NCBI GenBank assembly: GCA_036541255.1
Contig: JAZHDD010000009.1
Location: 1 to 64,000, forward strand
Origin: Paucidesulfovibrio sp036541255
GTDB lineage: Bacteria; Desulfobacterota; Desulfovibrionia; Desulfovibrionales; Desulfovibrionaceae
Length of the DNA stretch: 64,000 bases
Direction of reading: 5' to 3'
Shown: positions 17,046-25,728 of the stretch, piece after piece
Layout: each line of letters starts with the position of its first letter
How positions within the stretch are numbered: the stretch's first letter is position 1
Program-made: the position numbers and the translations under genes
Notes under the pieces: generated by a model
The model's database searches: none
What the model saw: only the letters and a program-made list of their open reading frames with translations
What the model was told of the DNA's origin: nothing

Positions 17046-18999
17046 AACAAGCCTGTCTTTCAAATTGGCGGCACTGGTTTTGGGCGTGGCCGGACTGGTG
17101 TTCGCCGCGGTGCTCTCCTACAATTACGTGGCTTCGCGCGGGGTGATCGTGCGGCAGGCCGAGGATCGCTGCCGCAGCCTGGGGCGCGAGACAGCCAACC
17201 GCATCGCGGCCGAGCTCAAGCCGGTGGAGCAGGTGGTCCGCAACATTGCCCTGGCTCTGGAAGACGCCTCCCTGACCAGCGGCGAGATAACGGCTTTGGC
17301 CCGCCGGGTCGTGGACGGCAATGCGGACATTTTTGCCATGGCCATCGCTTTCGAACCCTACGGCATGTCCCCGGACCGGCTTTTCTTTGCGCCCTACTGC
17401 CACCGCAGCGGCGGGAACGTGGCCGTGACGCAGCTGGGCGGCCCGGATTACCGATACTTCTACATGGACTGGTATCAGCTGCCCAAGGAACTGGAGCGTC
17501 CGGTCTGGACCGAGCCGTATCGGGACGAGGGCGGCGGCGGTGTGCTCATGACCACCTTTGCGGCTCCGTTCTATCGCCTGGAAAAAGGGCGGCGAAGCTT
17601 TGCGGGCGTGGTCACCGCGGATATTTCCCTGGATTGGCTGCAACGGAATATCTCCGGCATCCACCTGTTCGACACGGGCTATGCCTTTGTTATTTCGCGT
17701 AATGGAACGTTCATCAGTCACCCCGTGGAATCCCTGCTGCTCAACGAGAGCATCTTCAGCCTGGCCGAAGGCCGCGAGGACGAGGAACTTTGGCGGATCG
17801 GCCGAAGCATGTCCGAAGGGGGCACGGGGTTTCTGGAGCGCGACAGCGTGCGGGACGGACGGCCGAGCTTCCTGTTCTATACGCCGCTGCCTTTGGACGG
17901 TTGGTCCATGGGGGTCCTTTTGCCCAAACAGGAGGTCCTGAGCGAGGCCTCCGCGCTCCAGCGCAACATGCTGCTCATCGGCCTGTGCGGCTTCGTTCTT
18001 TTGGCCGCTGCCGTGATCTGGCTCGCCAGGAGCATCACCAAGCCCGTGCGGCTTTTGTCGGATGGAGCCATGCAGATGGCCTCGGGTGACCTGGACGCGT
18101 CCCTTCCCGACATCCGCGCCAATGACGAGGTGGGGGATCTGGCCGCCGCGTTCCTGCACATGCGCGATTCGCTCAAGGAGCATATTCGCAACTTGACCGA
18201 CACCACGGCCCAGAAGGAGCGCATCGAGTCCGAACTGCGCATTGCCCGGGACATCCAGATGGGCATTCTGCCCAAGCTGTTCCCGGCCTTTCCCGACCAC
18301 CAGGAATTCGACGTGTTCGCCTCCATCGAACCGGCCAAGGAAGTGGGCGGCGACCTCTATGACTTTTTCTTCATTGATGAGCGCCGGTTCTGCTTTCTCA
18401 TAGGAGACGTGTCCGACAAGGGCGTGCCCGCGGCGTTTTTCATGGCGGTGACCAAGACCTTGCTTAAGGCCGTGGCCGCGCAAGGGTTCGCTCCGGGCGA
18501 GATTCTACGGCGGGTCAACAATGACTTGGCCGAAAAAAATGATTCCTGTATGTTCGTGACCCTGTTCCTGGCCGTGCTGGATATTGACAGCGGCGAGGTG
18601 AGTTATGCCTGCGCCGGGCATAACCCGCCGGTTCTGCTCAAGAGCGACGGGGTGTCCTGGGTGCCGCCCATGAACGAGCCCATGGCCGGAGCCATGGAGG
18701 AGATCGATTACAGTACGCAGGTCATGACGTTGGCGCCGGGCGAAACATTGTTTTTGTATACGGACGGGGTCACCGAGGCCATGAACGAGCAGCAGGAGCT
18801 CTATTCGGACGAGCGCCTGCTGGAGGTCCTTGACGTCTTGCGCGACAGCGGCGTGGAGCGGATCGTCACGACTGTGGCGGCGTCCATTTGCGAGCATACG
18901 GGCGGCGCGGCCCAGTCCGATGATATCACCATGCTGGCCTTGCGGTTTGCAGGCAGAATGAAACGGTTCAAGGAGAAGGCGGATGGAATTCAAGAGTGA
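17035..18999 (+). CDS. Membrane SpoIIE/PP2C phosphatase with dCache-like sensor and HAMP
   Basis: A 654-residue protein. A transmembrane helix at about 10-30, a periplasmic Cache-like sensor at about 35-305, a second helix at about 310-330, and a HAMP linker at about 330-385 lead to a PP2C/SpoIIE phosphatase at about 410-645. The metal-site motifs are visible: IEPAKEVGGDLYDFF, IGDVSDKGVPAAFFM and LYTDGVTEAM. It should dephosphorylate the STAS antagonist encoded next, as RsbU and SpoIIE do. ATG 17035 overlaps the end of the binding-protein gene by 11 bases. The stimulus is unknown; the neighbouring binding protein is the natural candidate. Confidence 0.92.
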   Translation: MRTRTSLSFKLAALVLGVAGLVFAAVLSYNYVASRGVIVRQAEDRCRSLGRETANRIAAELKPVEQVVRNIALALEDASLTSGEITALARRVVDGNADIFAMAIAFEPYGMSPDRLFFAPYCHRSGGNVAVTQLGGPDYRYFYMDWYQLPKELERPVWTEPYRDEGGGGVLMTTFAAPFYRLEKGRRSFAGVVTADISLDWLQRNISGIHLFDTGYAFVISRNGTFISHPVESLLLNESIFSLAEGREDEELWRIGRSMSEGGTGFLERDSVRDGRPSFLFYTPLPLDGWSMGVLLPKQEVLSEASALQRNMLLIGLCGFVLLAAAVIWLARSITKPVRLLSDGAMQMASGDLDASLPDIRANDEVGDLAAAFLHMRDSLKEHIRNLTDTTAQKERIESELRIARDIQMGILPKLFPAFPDHQEFDVFASIEPAKEVGGDLYDFFFIDERRFCFLIGDVSDKGVPAAFFMAVTKTLLKAVAAQGFAPGEILRRVNNDLAEKNDSCMFVTLFLAVLDIDSGEVSYACAGHNPPVLLKSDGVSWVPPMNEPMAGAMEEIDYSTQVMTLAPGETLFLYTDGVTEAMNEQQELYSDERLLEVLDVLRDSGVERIVTTVAASICEHTGGAAQSDDITMLALRFAGRMKRFKEKADGIQE

Positions 19000-19312
19000 G
19001 AAAAACGGCGGTTTCGTGGTGGTGGCCCCTTCCGGGCGCATGGACGCCTTGAGCGCTCCTGAGTTTGAAAAGCACTGCATGCAGTGGCTGGAGCAGGGGG
19101 AAAGCCGGATCGTGGCCGACATGGCAGGATTGGATTATATCAGTTCGGCCGGATTGCGCAGCATTCTTTCCACGGCCAAGAAACTCAAGCAGGCCGGCGG
19201 AGAGATTCGGTTTTGCGGGCTTTCGGGCATGGTTGGCGATGTCTTTCGCATCTCGGGTTTTGAATCCATGTTCAAGACCTTCGCCACGGCTGACGAGGCT
19301 GTGGCCGGATGA
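18983..19312 (+). CDS. STAS-domain anti-sigma-factor antagonist
   Basis: A 109-residue single STAS domain like SpoIIAA/RsbV. The phosphorylation segment DYISSAGLRSI carries Ser54 and Ser55, the usual serine site. The start overlaps the phosphatase gene by 17 bases and the stop overlaps the kinase gene by 4 bases (ATGA), so the three are translationally coupled. In the family, the unphosphorylated form binds the RsbW-like kinase and releases its partner. No sigma factor gene is in the window. Confidence 0.93.
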   Translation: MEFKSEKNGGFVVVAPSGRMDALSAPEFEKHCMQWLEQGESRIVADMAGLDYISSAGLRSILSTAKKLKQAGGEIRFCGLSGMVGDVFRISGFESMFKTFATADEAVAG

Positions 19313-19755
19313 GCGAGACGGGCATGGACAAGCTGCGCTGCCGGGCCGAGATGCAATCCCTGGAGACGCTCCTCGAGTTTGTTTCGGAGCGTGCCGGCGC
19401 GCTTGGCCTGCCTCCTGAGCTCGACGGCAAGGTCCGGCTGGTTCTGGAGGAATTGCTCGTCAACGTCATCAGCTATGCCTATCCCGACGGCAATGGGGAC
19501 GTGGAAATCGAATGCGGAGTTTCGGGCCGGGGAGCGGCCGGACACCGCTTCACTGTCCGCCTGCGCGACTGGGGTCAGGCTTTTGATCCTCTGGGCAAAC
19601 AGACCCCGGACATCAGCGCCGGAGTGGACGAGCGCCCCATCGGCGGCCTGGGCATCATGCTGGCCGTGGAGATGTCGGACCATCTCGCCTATGCGCGCGA
19701 GGGCGACGTGAACATGCTTGAGGCCGCTTTTGATTATGGCGACGCAGGGTCTTGA
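19309..19755 (+). CDS. RsbW-like serine kinase/anti-sigma factor (HATPase_c)
   Basis: A 148-residue GHKL ATP-binding protein. The N-box LVLEELLVNVISYAY and the GGLGIMLAVEMSD lid region are intact. It should phosphorylate the adjacent STAS protein and, when free, bind a sigma factor or another output protein. Start ATG 19309 shares ATGA with the STAS stop. With no adjacent sigma gene the output could be elsewhere in the genome or could be the downstream Na/Pi transporter; this is unresolved. Confidence 0.92.
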   Translation: MSETGMDKLRCRAEMQSLETLLEFVSERAGALGLPPELDGKVRLVLEELLVNVISYAYPDGNGDVEIECGVSGRGAAGHRFTVRLRDWGQAFDPLGKQTPDISAGVDERPIGGLGIMLAVEMSDHLAYAREGDVNMLEAAFDYGDAGS

Positions 19756-19786
19756 TCTTTCAATACGATAGGGGCGGGGAGAGGGG

Positions 19787-21463
19787 ATGTTGACGGAAAT
19801 CACGGGCCCATTGTTGGGCGGGGTAGGCATTTTTTTTGTGGGCGCTTCCATGCTCGGCAGCAACCTGAAGAGGATGACCACGCGCCGTCTGCGAATGCTT
19901 TTTGCCAAATTCACGAGTCGGGATTGGCAGTCCGCGCTGCTCGGGCTGGCATCGGGGCTGATCACCCAAAGCCCCTCCGTGGCTGCGTTCATCGTGGCCG
20001 GACTGACCGGGAGCGGGCTGATGCGGGTGCGCAACGCCCTGCCCGTGGTCTTCTGGGGCAATGCGGGCAGCTCCATTCTGGTCATCGTCGCGGTCATGGA
20101 TATCCATTATTTCGTGTTTCTGCTGCTTTTCCTGTCCGGCGTGAGCGTGGCCTTTGAAAAACCCTATGCGTTGCGTTTTCTGACCCGCGCCCTGTTCGGC
20201 GTGGGTATGCTTTTCTTTGGCTTGCAGCTCATCAAGCAGGGCGCTTCACCCCTGGCGGCCATGCCCTGGGTGCGGGAGATGCTGGCCGCGTCCCACGGTT
20301 CGGCCCTGCTGGCCTTTGGCCTGGGCGCGTTGATGACCGTCATCACCCAGACATCCCTGGGCGTGATCCTCATCGCCATGACCATGACCAAATCCGGGCT
20401 GTTCACCATGGAGCAGGCCTTCATGCTCGTCTACGGCGTGCATGTCGGCTCCAGCATCGTGACCTGGCTGCTGTCTTCGGGCCTGCGCGGCACGTCCAAG
20501 CAGCTGGTCATGGCCCAGGCTTTGTTCAACATCGTGGGCACGGGAATCCTTGTCGCGCTCTTCTACGTGGAGACCCTGGCGCACGTGCCCCTGGTCCTGG
20601 CCCTGATCACCTCCCTGAGTTCGGTGCTTGACCAGCAGGTGGCCTATCTCGTGGTCTTTTTCAATTTCATGGTGCCCATTGTCAGCGCGCCGCTCTACGG
20701 CATCATAGAGCGCTGGCTGAACCGCCACTGGCCGCCCACCAGCGAGGAATCCCTGGCTCAGATCAAATTCATCAAGGACCACACGTTGGACGTTCCCGAG
20801 GCGGCCCTGCTGCTCGTGGAGAAGGAGCAGCTCCGTTTGGTCGAACGGTTGCCCGCTTATGTGGCCCGTGCCCGGCACAATGCCGGTTTGGGCGAGGAAG
20901 CGGGTCGTGGGGCTGCTCAGCCAACGCAGCCTTTGGCTTCCTATCATGCCGCGTTCGAGGCCATCAGCCGGGAAATCGGCCATACCCTCGGCAATCTTTC
21001 TTCCCGCGACCTGGACGAAGCCGCGAGCGCCCGGCTGTTGCGGCTGCTGGGCATGCATGAACTCATGGTCGCCCTGGAAGAGAATGTCACGGCCTTTTGC
21101 CGGACCGTTTCCGAGACGGCACGGCCCGGAGCAGCCGAAAGCGTGCGCCGTTTTGCCTCGGTTCTGTTGGAGAGCCAGGAGTTCCTGCTCATGCAGACTG
21201 CTGACGCACTGGTCGGAGGCGATGCGGACGATCTGGCCATGCTTACGGCCCTGACCGCGGACAGCGGAGGCATGGTGGAAAAGATTCGCAAGCAATACCT
21301 GGATGCGGAAAGCTCCCTGGGCTTTCAGGACAAGGCCGTGCTGCACCGCAATTCCGGCCTGTTCGAGCGCAGCACCTGGCTCGTGAACCGCCTCGGCATG
21401 CTGCTGAAAACCGAGGACGCACTGGAGGAGCGGCCTCTTGTGGGAGCCGAAGCCTCCGGCTGA
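19787..21463 (+). CDS. Na/Pi cotransporter family protein with PhoU-like C-terminal domain
   Basis: A 558-residue membrane protein. Residues 1-310 carry two inverted Na/Pi repeats: GLASGLITQSPSVAAFIVAGL and GALMTVITQTSLGVILIAM contain the Q-[ST]-S substrate-site signature. The helical tail of about 330-540 resembles PhoU. The family imports phosphate with sodium in the cytoplasmic membrane. It starts 31 bases after the kinase gene, preceded by a GGGGAGAGGGG run, and probably belongs to the same operon. Whether the partner-switch cascade controls it is open. Confidence 0.88.
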   Translation: MLTEITGPLLGGVGIFFVGASMLGSNLKRMTTRRLRMLFAKFTSRDWQSALLGLASGLITQSPSVAAFIVAGLTGSGLMRVRNALPVVFWGNAGSSILVIVAVMDIHYFVFLLLFLSGVSVAFEKPYALRFLTRALFGVGMLFFGLQLIKQGASPLAAMPWVREMLAASHGSALLAFGLGALMTVITQTSLGVILIAMTMTKSGLFTMEQAFMLVYGVHVGSSIVTWLLSSGLRGTSKQLVMAQALFNIVGTGILVALFYVETLAHVPLVLALITSLSSVLDQQVAYLVVFFNFMVPIVSAPLYGIIERWLNRHWPPTSEESLAQIKFIKDHTLDVPEAALLLVEKEQLRLVERLPAYVARARHNAGLGEEAGRGAAQPTQPLASYHAAFEAISREIGHTLGNLSSRDLDEAASARLLRLLGMHELMVALEENVTAFCRTVSETARPGAAESVRRFASVLLESQEFLLMQTADALVGGDADDLAMLTALTADSGGMVEKIRKQYLDAESSLGFQDKAVLHRNSGLFERSTWLVNRLGMLLKTEDALEERPLVGAEASG

Positions 21464-21504
21464 TCCCGTGCATCCGGCCTGTCACTGAAACCGCCGGGGA
21501 CATC

Positions 21505-22389
21505 ATGACTGCATCAACGCTATCCGGACTTGCCTACCGTCAGGTGGATGTCTTTGCCGATCAGGTTCTGGGCGGCAACGGCCTGACGGTCTTTTTTGAC
21601 GCGGACCGGCTCGACGCGGCGCTGATGCAGGCGCTGACCTGCGAAATGCGCCAGTTCGAATCCATCTTCCTTTTTGCCGGAAGCACGCCGAACGCTGTGC
21701 GGGCGCACATATTCACCATGGAGGAGGAGCTGGATTTCGCCGGTCATCCCGTGCTCGGGGCTGCCGCGGCCCTGCATGACCGCCTGGACGGATATGGTGA
21801 GCGTGATTGGATTTTGGAACTGAACGCCAAAGAGGTTCCCGTGCGTACCCGGCGTGTCCGGCATGGCCAAGGCGCATACGAGGCATCCATGGATCAGGGG
21901 ATTGCGGAATTGGGGCCGATGCTTCAACCTGATGTTGCCGACCGATTTCTCGCGGCCATGGGCCTGACGCATGCTGATCTGGAGCCGGGGCTGTTGCCGC
22001 AGGTGGTCTCCACGGGATTGCCTTATCTCATTCTTCCCGTTGCCCAGGGGCTGGAGCGGGCGCGGGTGGCGCATCCGACCCTGGAACCGCTCCTGGCGGA
22101 AATCGGCGCCAAGTTCGCCTATGTTCTGGACGTCCCGGCCCTGGAAGGCCGCACCTGGGACAATGCCGGGCTGGTGGAGGACATTGCCACGGGCAGCGCG
22201 GCCGGACCTGTGGGCGCGTTTCTCGTGGCGCATGGCCGTGCGCGCTCCGGACAGGAGATTGTTTTGTCCCAGGGGCGTTTTACCGGACGCAGGGCCACTC
22301 TGCGTGTGGAAGCCGCACAAGAGGACCAGGATTTGCGCGTACGTGTGAGCGGCCAGGTGCACATGGCCGCTTCCGGCGTTTTTGACTGA
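21505..22389 (+). CDS. PhzF-family isomerase-like protein
   Basis: A 294-residue cytoplasmic protein of the PhzF / diaminopimelate-epimerase fold. The N-terminal YRQVDVFADQVLGGNGLTVF and the Glu in FESIFLF, the catalytic position of the family, are present. FAGHPVLGAAAAL and the late TGSAAGPVGAFLV loop complete the signature. Its substrate is unknown; most genomes carry such proteins without phenazine genes, as here. ATG 21505 follows a GGGGA motif. Transcription should end at the strong terminator at 22475. Confidence 0.88.
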   Translation: MTASTLSGLAYRQVDVFADQVLGGNGLTVFFDADRLDAALMQALTCEMRQFESIFLFAGSTPNAVRAHIFTMEEELDFAGHPVLGAAAALHDRLDGYGERDWILELNAKEVPVRTRRVRHGQGAYEASMDQGIAELGPMLQPDVADRFLAAMGLTHADLEPGLLPQVVSTGLPYLILPVAQGLERARVAHPTLEPLLAEIGAKFAYVLDVPALEGRTWDNAGLVEDIATGSAAGPVGAFLVAHGRARSGQEIVLSQGRFTGRRATLRVEAAQEDQDLRVRVSGQVHMAASGVFD

Positions 22390-22474
22390 ATTTTTGACCT
22401 GTCCCGTGCACGGCCCCCGGAACGTCTTATCCGTAGCGTCGATCAAGTTCTGCCACGTCTGTCCCCGTCCGTCC

Positions 22475-22499
22475 GCGCCTGTTCACGAGGCGCTTTTTT
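22475..22499 (+). terminator. Rho-independent terminator
   Basis: GCGCCT (22475-22480) pairs with AGGCGC (22488-22493), followed by six T residues. It ends the phzF transcript. Confidence 0.8.
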
Positions 22500-22532
22500 C
22501 ATGAAATGTTCGTATCATTCACGGGGAAGGCC

Positions 22533-22560
22533 TGTACAAAATTATGGAAATAGTTATCAT
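22533..22560 (+). promoter_or_regulatory. Candidate promoter of tpx
   Basis: TGTACA (22533-22538), a 16-base spacer and TATCAT (22555-22560) lie 30 bases before the start codon. The stretch is AT-rich against the background. No oxidative-stress operator is clearly recognisable. Confidence 0.35.
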
Positions 22561-22590
22561 TGGGGTTCAACACTTCAGGAGGATAACGTC

Positions 22591-23106
22591 ATGCAGGAAC
22601 GTCAAGGTATAGTGACCATCCATGGAAATCCGCTGACCCTGGTGGGCGCGGAGTTGAAAGCGGGGGACAAGGCCCCGGAGTTCACGCTGTTGAAGAACGA
22701 TCTGTCTCCGGTTTCGCTCAAGGACTATGCGGGCAAGGTGCTGGTCATCTCCAGTGTGCCTTCCCTGGATACGCCGGTCTGCGACATGGAAACGCGTCGC
22801 TTCAACACGGAAGCCGCCGCTCTCGGCAAGGATGTGGCCATTCTCACCGTGAGCATGGACCTGCCTTTTGCCCAGAGCCGTTGGTGCGGAGCTGCCGGGG
22901 TGGAAAGTGTGATTACGCTGTCCGACCACCGGGACGCCTCGTTCGGCGAGAATTGGGGCGTGCTGCTCAAGGAGCTGCGGCTGCTGGCGCGTTGCGTGTT
23001 CGTGGTGGACAAGAGCGGGGTGATCCGGCTGGTCCATCTGGTCAAGGAAGTGACCGAAGAGCCGGATTACGCGGCCGTGCTGGAAGCGGTCCGGGCCGCT
23101 CTGTAG
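22591..23106 (+). CDS. tpx: Thiol peroxidase (2-Cys peroxiredoxin, Tpx)
   Basis: A 171-residue atypical 2-Cys peroxiredoxin that reduces hydroperoxides using thioredoxin. The peroxidatic cysteine lies in SLDTPVCDMETRRFN and the resolving cysteine in LARCVFVVDKSG. The normal start of the family, QGIVTIHGNPLTLVG, follows ATG 22591, which has a strong AGGAGG upstream; an earlier ATG at 22501 would add an unrelated tail. It is monocistronic between a promoter candidate and a strong terminator. The role is peroxide defence in the cytoplasm of an anaerobe. Confidence 0.95.
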   Translation: MQERQGIVTIHGNPLTLVGAELKAGDKAPEFTLLKNDLSPVSLKDYAGKVLVISSVPSLDTPVCDMETRRFNTEAAALGKDVAILTVSMDLPFAQSRWCGAAGVESVITLSDHRDASFGENWGVLLKELRLLARCVFVVDKSGVIRLVHLVKEVTEEPDYAAVLEAVRAAL

Positions 23107-23125
23107 CCTGGGTGAAGAGAAAATG

Positions 23126-23162
23126 AAACGGGGCCGACACTGCGTCGACCCCGTTTTTTTTA
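23126..23162. terminator. Strong terminator after tpx
   Basis: A stem of about 13 bp (AAACGGGGCCGAC with GTCGACCCCGTTT, one mismatch, loop ACTGC-like) is followed by a run of T. The A-rich left flank means it could also work for the convergent FmdE-fusion gene. Confidence 0.85.
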
Positions 23163-23165
23163 TGC

Positions 23166-24818
23166 TTATTTACCAAAGGGGCATTTGGGGAAGGTGCAGG
23201 ACTTGCAACTCAGGCAGAAGCCGCCTTCACCGAGCGCCGCAAGGTCTCTGCGGGTGATTTCCTGTCCGGCCAGGATGCGTGGCAGGAGCAAGTCCAGGCT
23301 GGTGGTCTTGTAGAACAGGGCGCAGGCGGGCACGCCCAAAACCGGCACGTCCATTTCCGCATGGCGCAGGCGGCCCAGCAAGGTCATGGTGCCGGGCAGC
23401 ACGGGCATGCCGTAAAGCGCGTCCGTGAGTCCCGCGTCCACGAGCCCGGCCCGGGTCACGTCGTCCGGGTCCACGGAAAGGCCCGCCGTGGTCACGATCA
23501 TGTCGCAGCCCTGGTCCAGCAGTTCACGCACGCCGTTGGTGATGGCGGCGCGGTCATCCGGAGCTATGCGCGCGGCAGCGACTTCCGAGCCCAACGCCTC
23601 GGCCTTGGAGCGGATCACGGGCTCGAATTTGTCCTCGATGAGTCCCTGGAAGACTTCGGTGCCGGTCACCAGCACGCCGATGCGCGCCTTGCGCAGGGGC
23701 AGGACCTCGAAGAGCGGCCCCTGGCCCAGCACGGCCAGGGCGCGGTTCAGGTTCTGCCTGGAAAGGTACAGGGGGATGGCCCGGCAGCCCGCAAAGAATT
23801 TGCCCTCATCCACGAGCAGGTCGCCCTGGCGCGTGGCGCACATGACATCCGGCACCAGATTGAAGGCGGTGAGTTTTTCGCGGTCCAGGCAGAGCAGGCC
23901 GTCCCGCGTTGCCGTGAAGTTGATTTTGCCTTCGCTGGGCGATTCGTCGAAAGCCACGCCCTGTCCGGCCATGCGCCGGGCAAAGGCCAGCACCGCGTCG
24001 TTTTCATGCACCCAGGCATCGTCCGGCAAATCCTCCTCGGCCACGTAGACCCGATTGCGGCCCATCTGCTGCAAGCGGCAGAGGTCGCCCACACCAAAGG
24101 TCTGTCCGGCGGTGAATTCCGGTCCCTTTGATTCGCCAGGCGCGATGCGGGTCATGTCGTGCAGGGCGGTCTTGCCCACGGCTTCTTCAACGGGGATGGC
24201 CCGAAGGGGCGGCAGGCTGCGTTCCTCGCCGTCCGTACCGGGCTCCTGCCATGATCCGGCATAGGGGGCCTCGCCCTGGCAGCCGCGACAGATGCCGCCG
24301 TCGCTGGCCGGGTAGGCTTCGTTGCAGGCCGGGCAGACGCGGATTTCGCGCATGCCGTGCTTATGGAAAAAGCGTTTGGGAATGCGCACCGGGTGCGTGG
24401 AACAGATGGTGTGGCCTGCTTCCTCGATTTCCTGGAAGAGACGTGCCGAGTCCTGTTCCTGCTTGGGCTTGAGTTTCAGGAACCAGGCCTTGATCTCGGG
24501 CCAGGCGTCCAGCCGGTTCGTGTCCACGAAGATGCGGTGTCCTTCGCCTGTGTACTTGTCGTAGAGCGACAGGGCGTAGCGGCCCAGGTTCACGACCTTC
24601 ATCCAACTGTTGCCCGTGGAAAGCGGGGTCAGTATCTGCACGGCGTCCGGCAGGCATTTGCCCGTTTCGACAATCGCCTCGAACAGGATGTCTTTGGGGA
24701 GCAGGCTGCGCGCCGCTTCGACCATGTAGCCGCCGATGAGCAGCCCCGGGGCGGGATAGCCGTGAAAATCCTTAGCTTTTTGCTTGAATTCCTCGAAGGT
24801 GTAGGGTCCGATGTTCAT
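23166..24818 (-). CDS. FmdE-family/molybdopterin-binding fusion protein (paralogue 2)
   Basis: A 550-residue paralogue of the protein at 3272-4942 with the same order: FmdE domain (about 1-190, DFHGYPAPGLLIGGYMV), CPAC...CRGC zinc-ribbon pair, linker AALHDMTRIAPG, MoeA/MogA-like domain (VLVTGTEVFQG, TTAGLSVDPDD) and the C-terminal cluster CLSCKSCTFPKC. It is last in the ModE-like/fdhA/fdhB/fdhE/fdhD series, and its start overlaps the end of fdhD by 47 bases. The context strongly suggests a role in delivering or maturing the pterin cofactor of formate dehydrogenase, but the biochemical role is not established. Confidence 0.88.
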   Translation of the reverse strand: MNIGPYTFEEFKQKAKDFHGYPAPGLLIGGYMVEAARSLLPKDILFEAIVETGKCLPDAVQILTPLSTGNSWMKVVNLGRYALSLYDKYTGEGHRIFVDTNRLDAWPEIKAWFLKLKPKQEQDSARLFQEIEEAGHTICSTHPVRIPKRFFHKHGMREIRVCPACNEAYPASDGGICRGCQGEAPYAGSWQEPGTDGEERSLPPLRAIPVEEAVGKTALHDMTRIAPGESKGPEFTAGQTFGVGDLCRLQQMGRNRVYVAEEDLPDDAWVHENDAVLAFARRMAGQGVAFDESPSEGKINFTATRDGLLCLDREKLTAFNLVPDVMCATRQGDLLVDEGKFFAGCRAIPLYLSRQNLNRALAVLGQGPLFEVLPLRKARIGVLVTGTEVFQGLIEDKFEPVIRSKAEALGSEVAAARIAPDDRAAITNGVRELLDQGCDMIVTTAGLSVDPDDVTRAGLVDAGLTDALYGMPVLPGTMTLLGRLRHAEMDVPVLGVPACALFYKTTSLDLLLPRILAGQEITRRDLAALGEGGFCLSCKSCTFPKCPFGK

Positions 24819-25686
24819 CTGCTGCTTCCGGTCCTGGGCTGGAGGGTTGAGTGGAGAGTCCGTGCAGCCTCCACGGGTGCGTGTAGATGTTCATGCTGCT
24901 GCTGCGCAGACGGCCCACCAGGGTGATGCCGCGGGCGTCGGCCAGTTCGACCGCCGTATTGGTGGCCACGGAAAGCCCTGCCAGAATGGTGATTCCGGCC
25001 ATGGCGGCCTTCATGATCAATTCCAGGGCCAAGCGCGACGAGAGCACGGCTACTTCCGCGCGGGCCAGGGTTCCATCCGCGAATGCCTCGCCGATGGCCT
25101 TGTCAAAGGCGTTGTGCCTGCCGATGTCCTCGGCAAAGGTCAACAGCTTTCCCTGCCGGGTGAACAGGGCGGCGCCATGCATGGCTCCTGTGGCGCGGTA
25201 CAGGCGCTGCCGCTGCTCGAACGCATCGCGAAAATCAAAGAGCCGCTCCGCTCCGCGCCGGAGCCCTTCGGGTTCGCTTTCCGGGTCTGCCGGGTTTTGC
25301 GGCAGGTCCACGGGCGACAGGCGGCGCGGGGTTTGAGGCCGCAGGCCCACTTGGGCCTGAGTGCGTAATTCATACTCTGAAAAGGATATGTCGGCAACGT
25401 CTTCGGGCCTGCGGATGATGCCGCGGGTGAGCAATGTGCCCAGCACGAGCTGGATATCCTGGCCCGGTGTCCGGTAAAGCCGGATGCTTTCCTGACCCGC
25501 CGCAAGGATTTCCAGCTCGCCTTCATTCACGAGGCTGTCGCGGACAGACGACAGATTGCCGTCCGCGTAGCGGAGCAGCGAGCAACGCTCCACTCTCGGC
25601 TGCGTGGCTTCCGGCTGCCGTTGCAGCGTGTCCGCGTCCGATGTGGAAAGCAGGGAACAACTCATGGTACCGCTGTCATACCGCAT
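24772..25686 (-). CDS. fdhD: FdhD-like formate dehydrogenase accessory protein lacking the CxxC cysteines
   Basis: A 304-residue protein. The C-terminal half keeps the FdhD signature: LTFAEDIGRHNAFDKAIG, LELIMKAAMAGITILAG and MNIYTHPWRL. FdhD normally transfers sulfur from IscS to the Mo/W-bisPGD cofactor using a CxxC loop. Here the only cysteines are Cys10 and Cys35, and the loop region (about 110-145) has none and is rich in Pro, Arg and Glu. Either Cys35 substitutes or the protein acts as a binding chaperone. ATG 25686 has AAGGGG about 8 bases upstream. It is in series with fdhE and the FmdE fusion. Confidence 0.88.
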   Translation of the reverse strand: MRYDSGTMSCSLLSTSDADTLQRQPEATQPRVERCSLLRYADGNLSSVRDSLVNEGELEILAAGQESIRLYRTPGQDIQLVLGTLLTRGIIRRPEDVADISFSEYELRTQAQVGLRPQTPRRLSPVDLPQNPADPESEPEGLRRGAERLFDFRDAFEQRQRLYRATGAMHGAALFTRQGKLLTFAEDIGRHNAFDKAIGEAFADGTLARAEVAVLSSRLALELIMKAAMAGITILAGLSVATNTAVELADARGITLVGRLRSSSMNIYTHPWRLHGLSTQPSSPGPEAADEHRTLHLRGIQAKS

Positions 25687-25728
25687 GACGCGCCCCTTGG
25701 CTGGCGTTAAGAGGAAAATGGGGCATAC

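Noticed and set aside
22533..22590. PerR-type operator upstream of tpx
   Set aside because: AT-rich but without the TTATAAT/ATTATAA symmetry.
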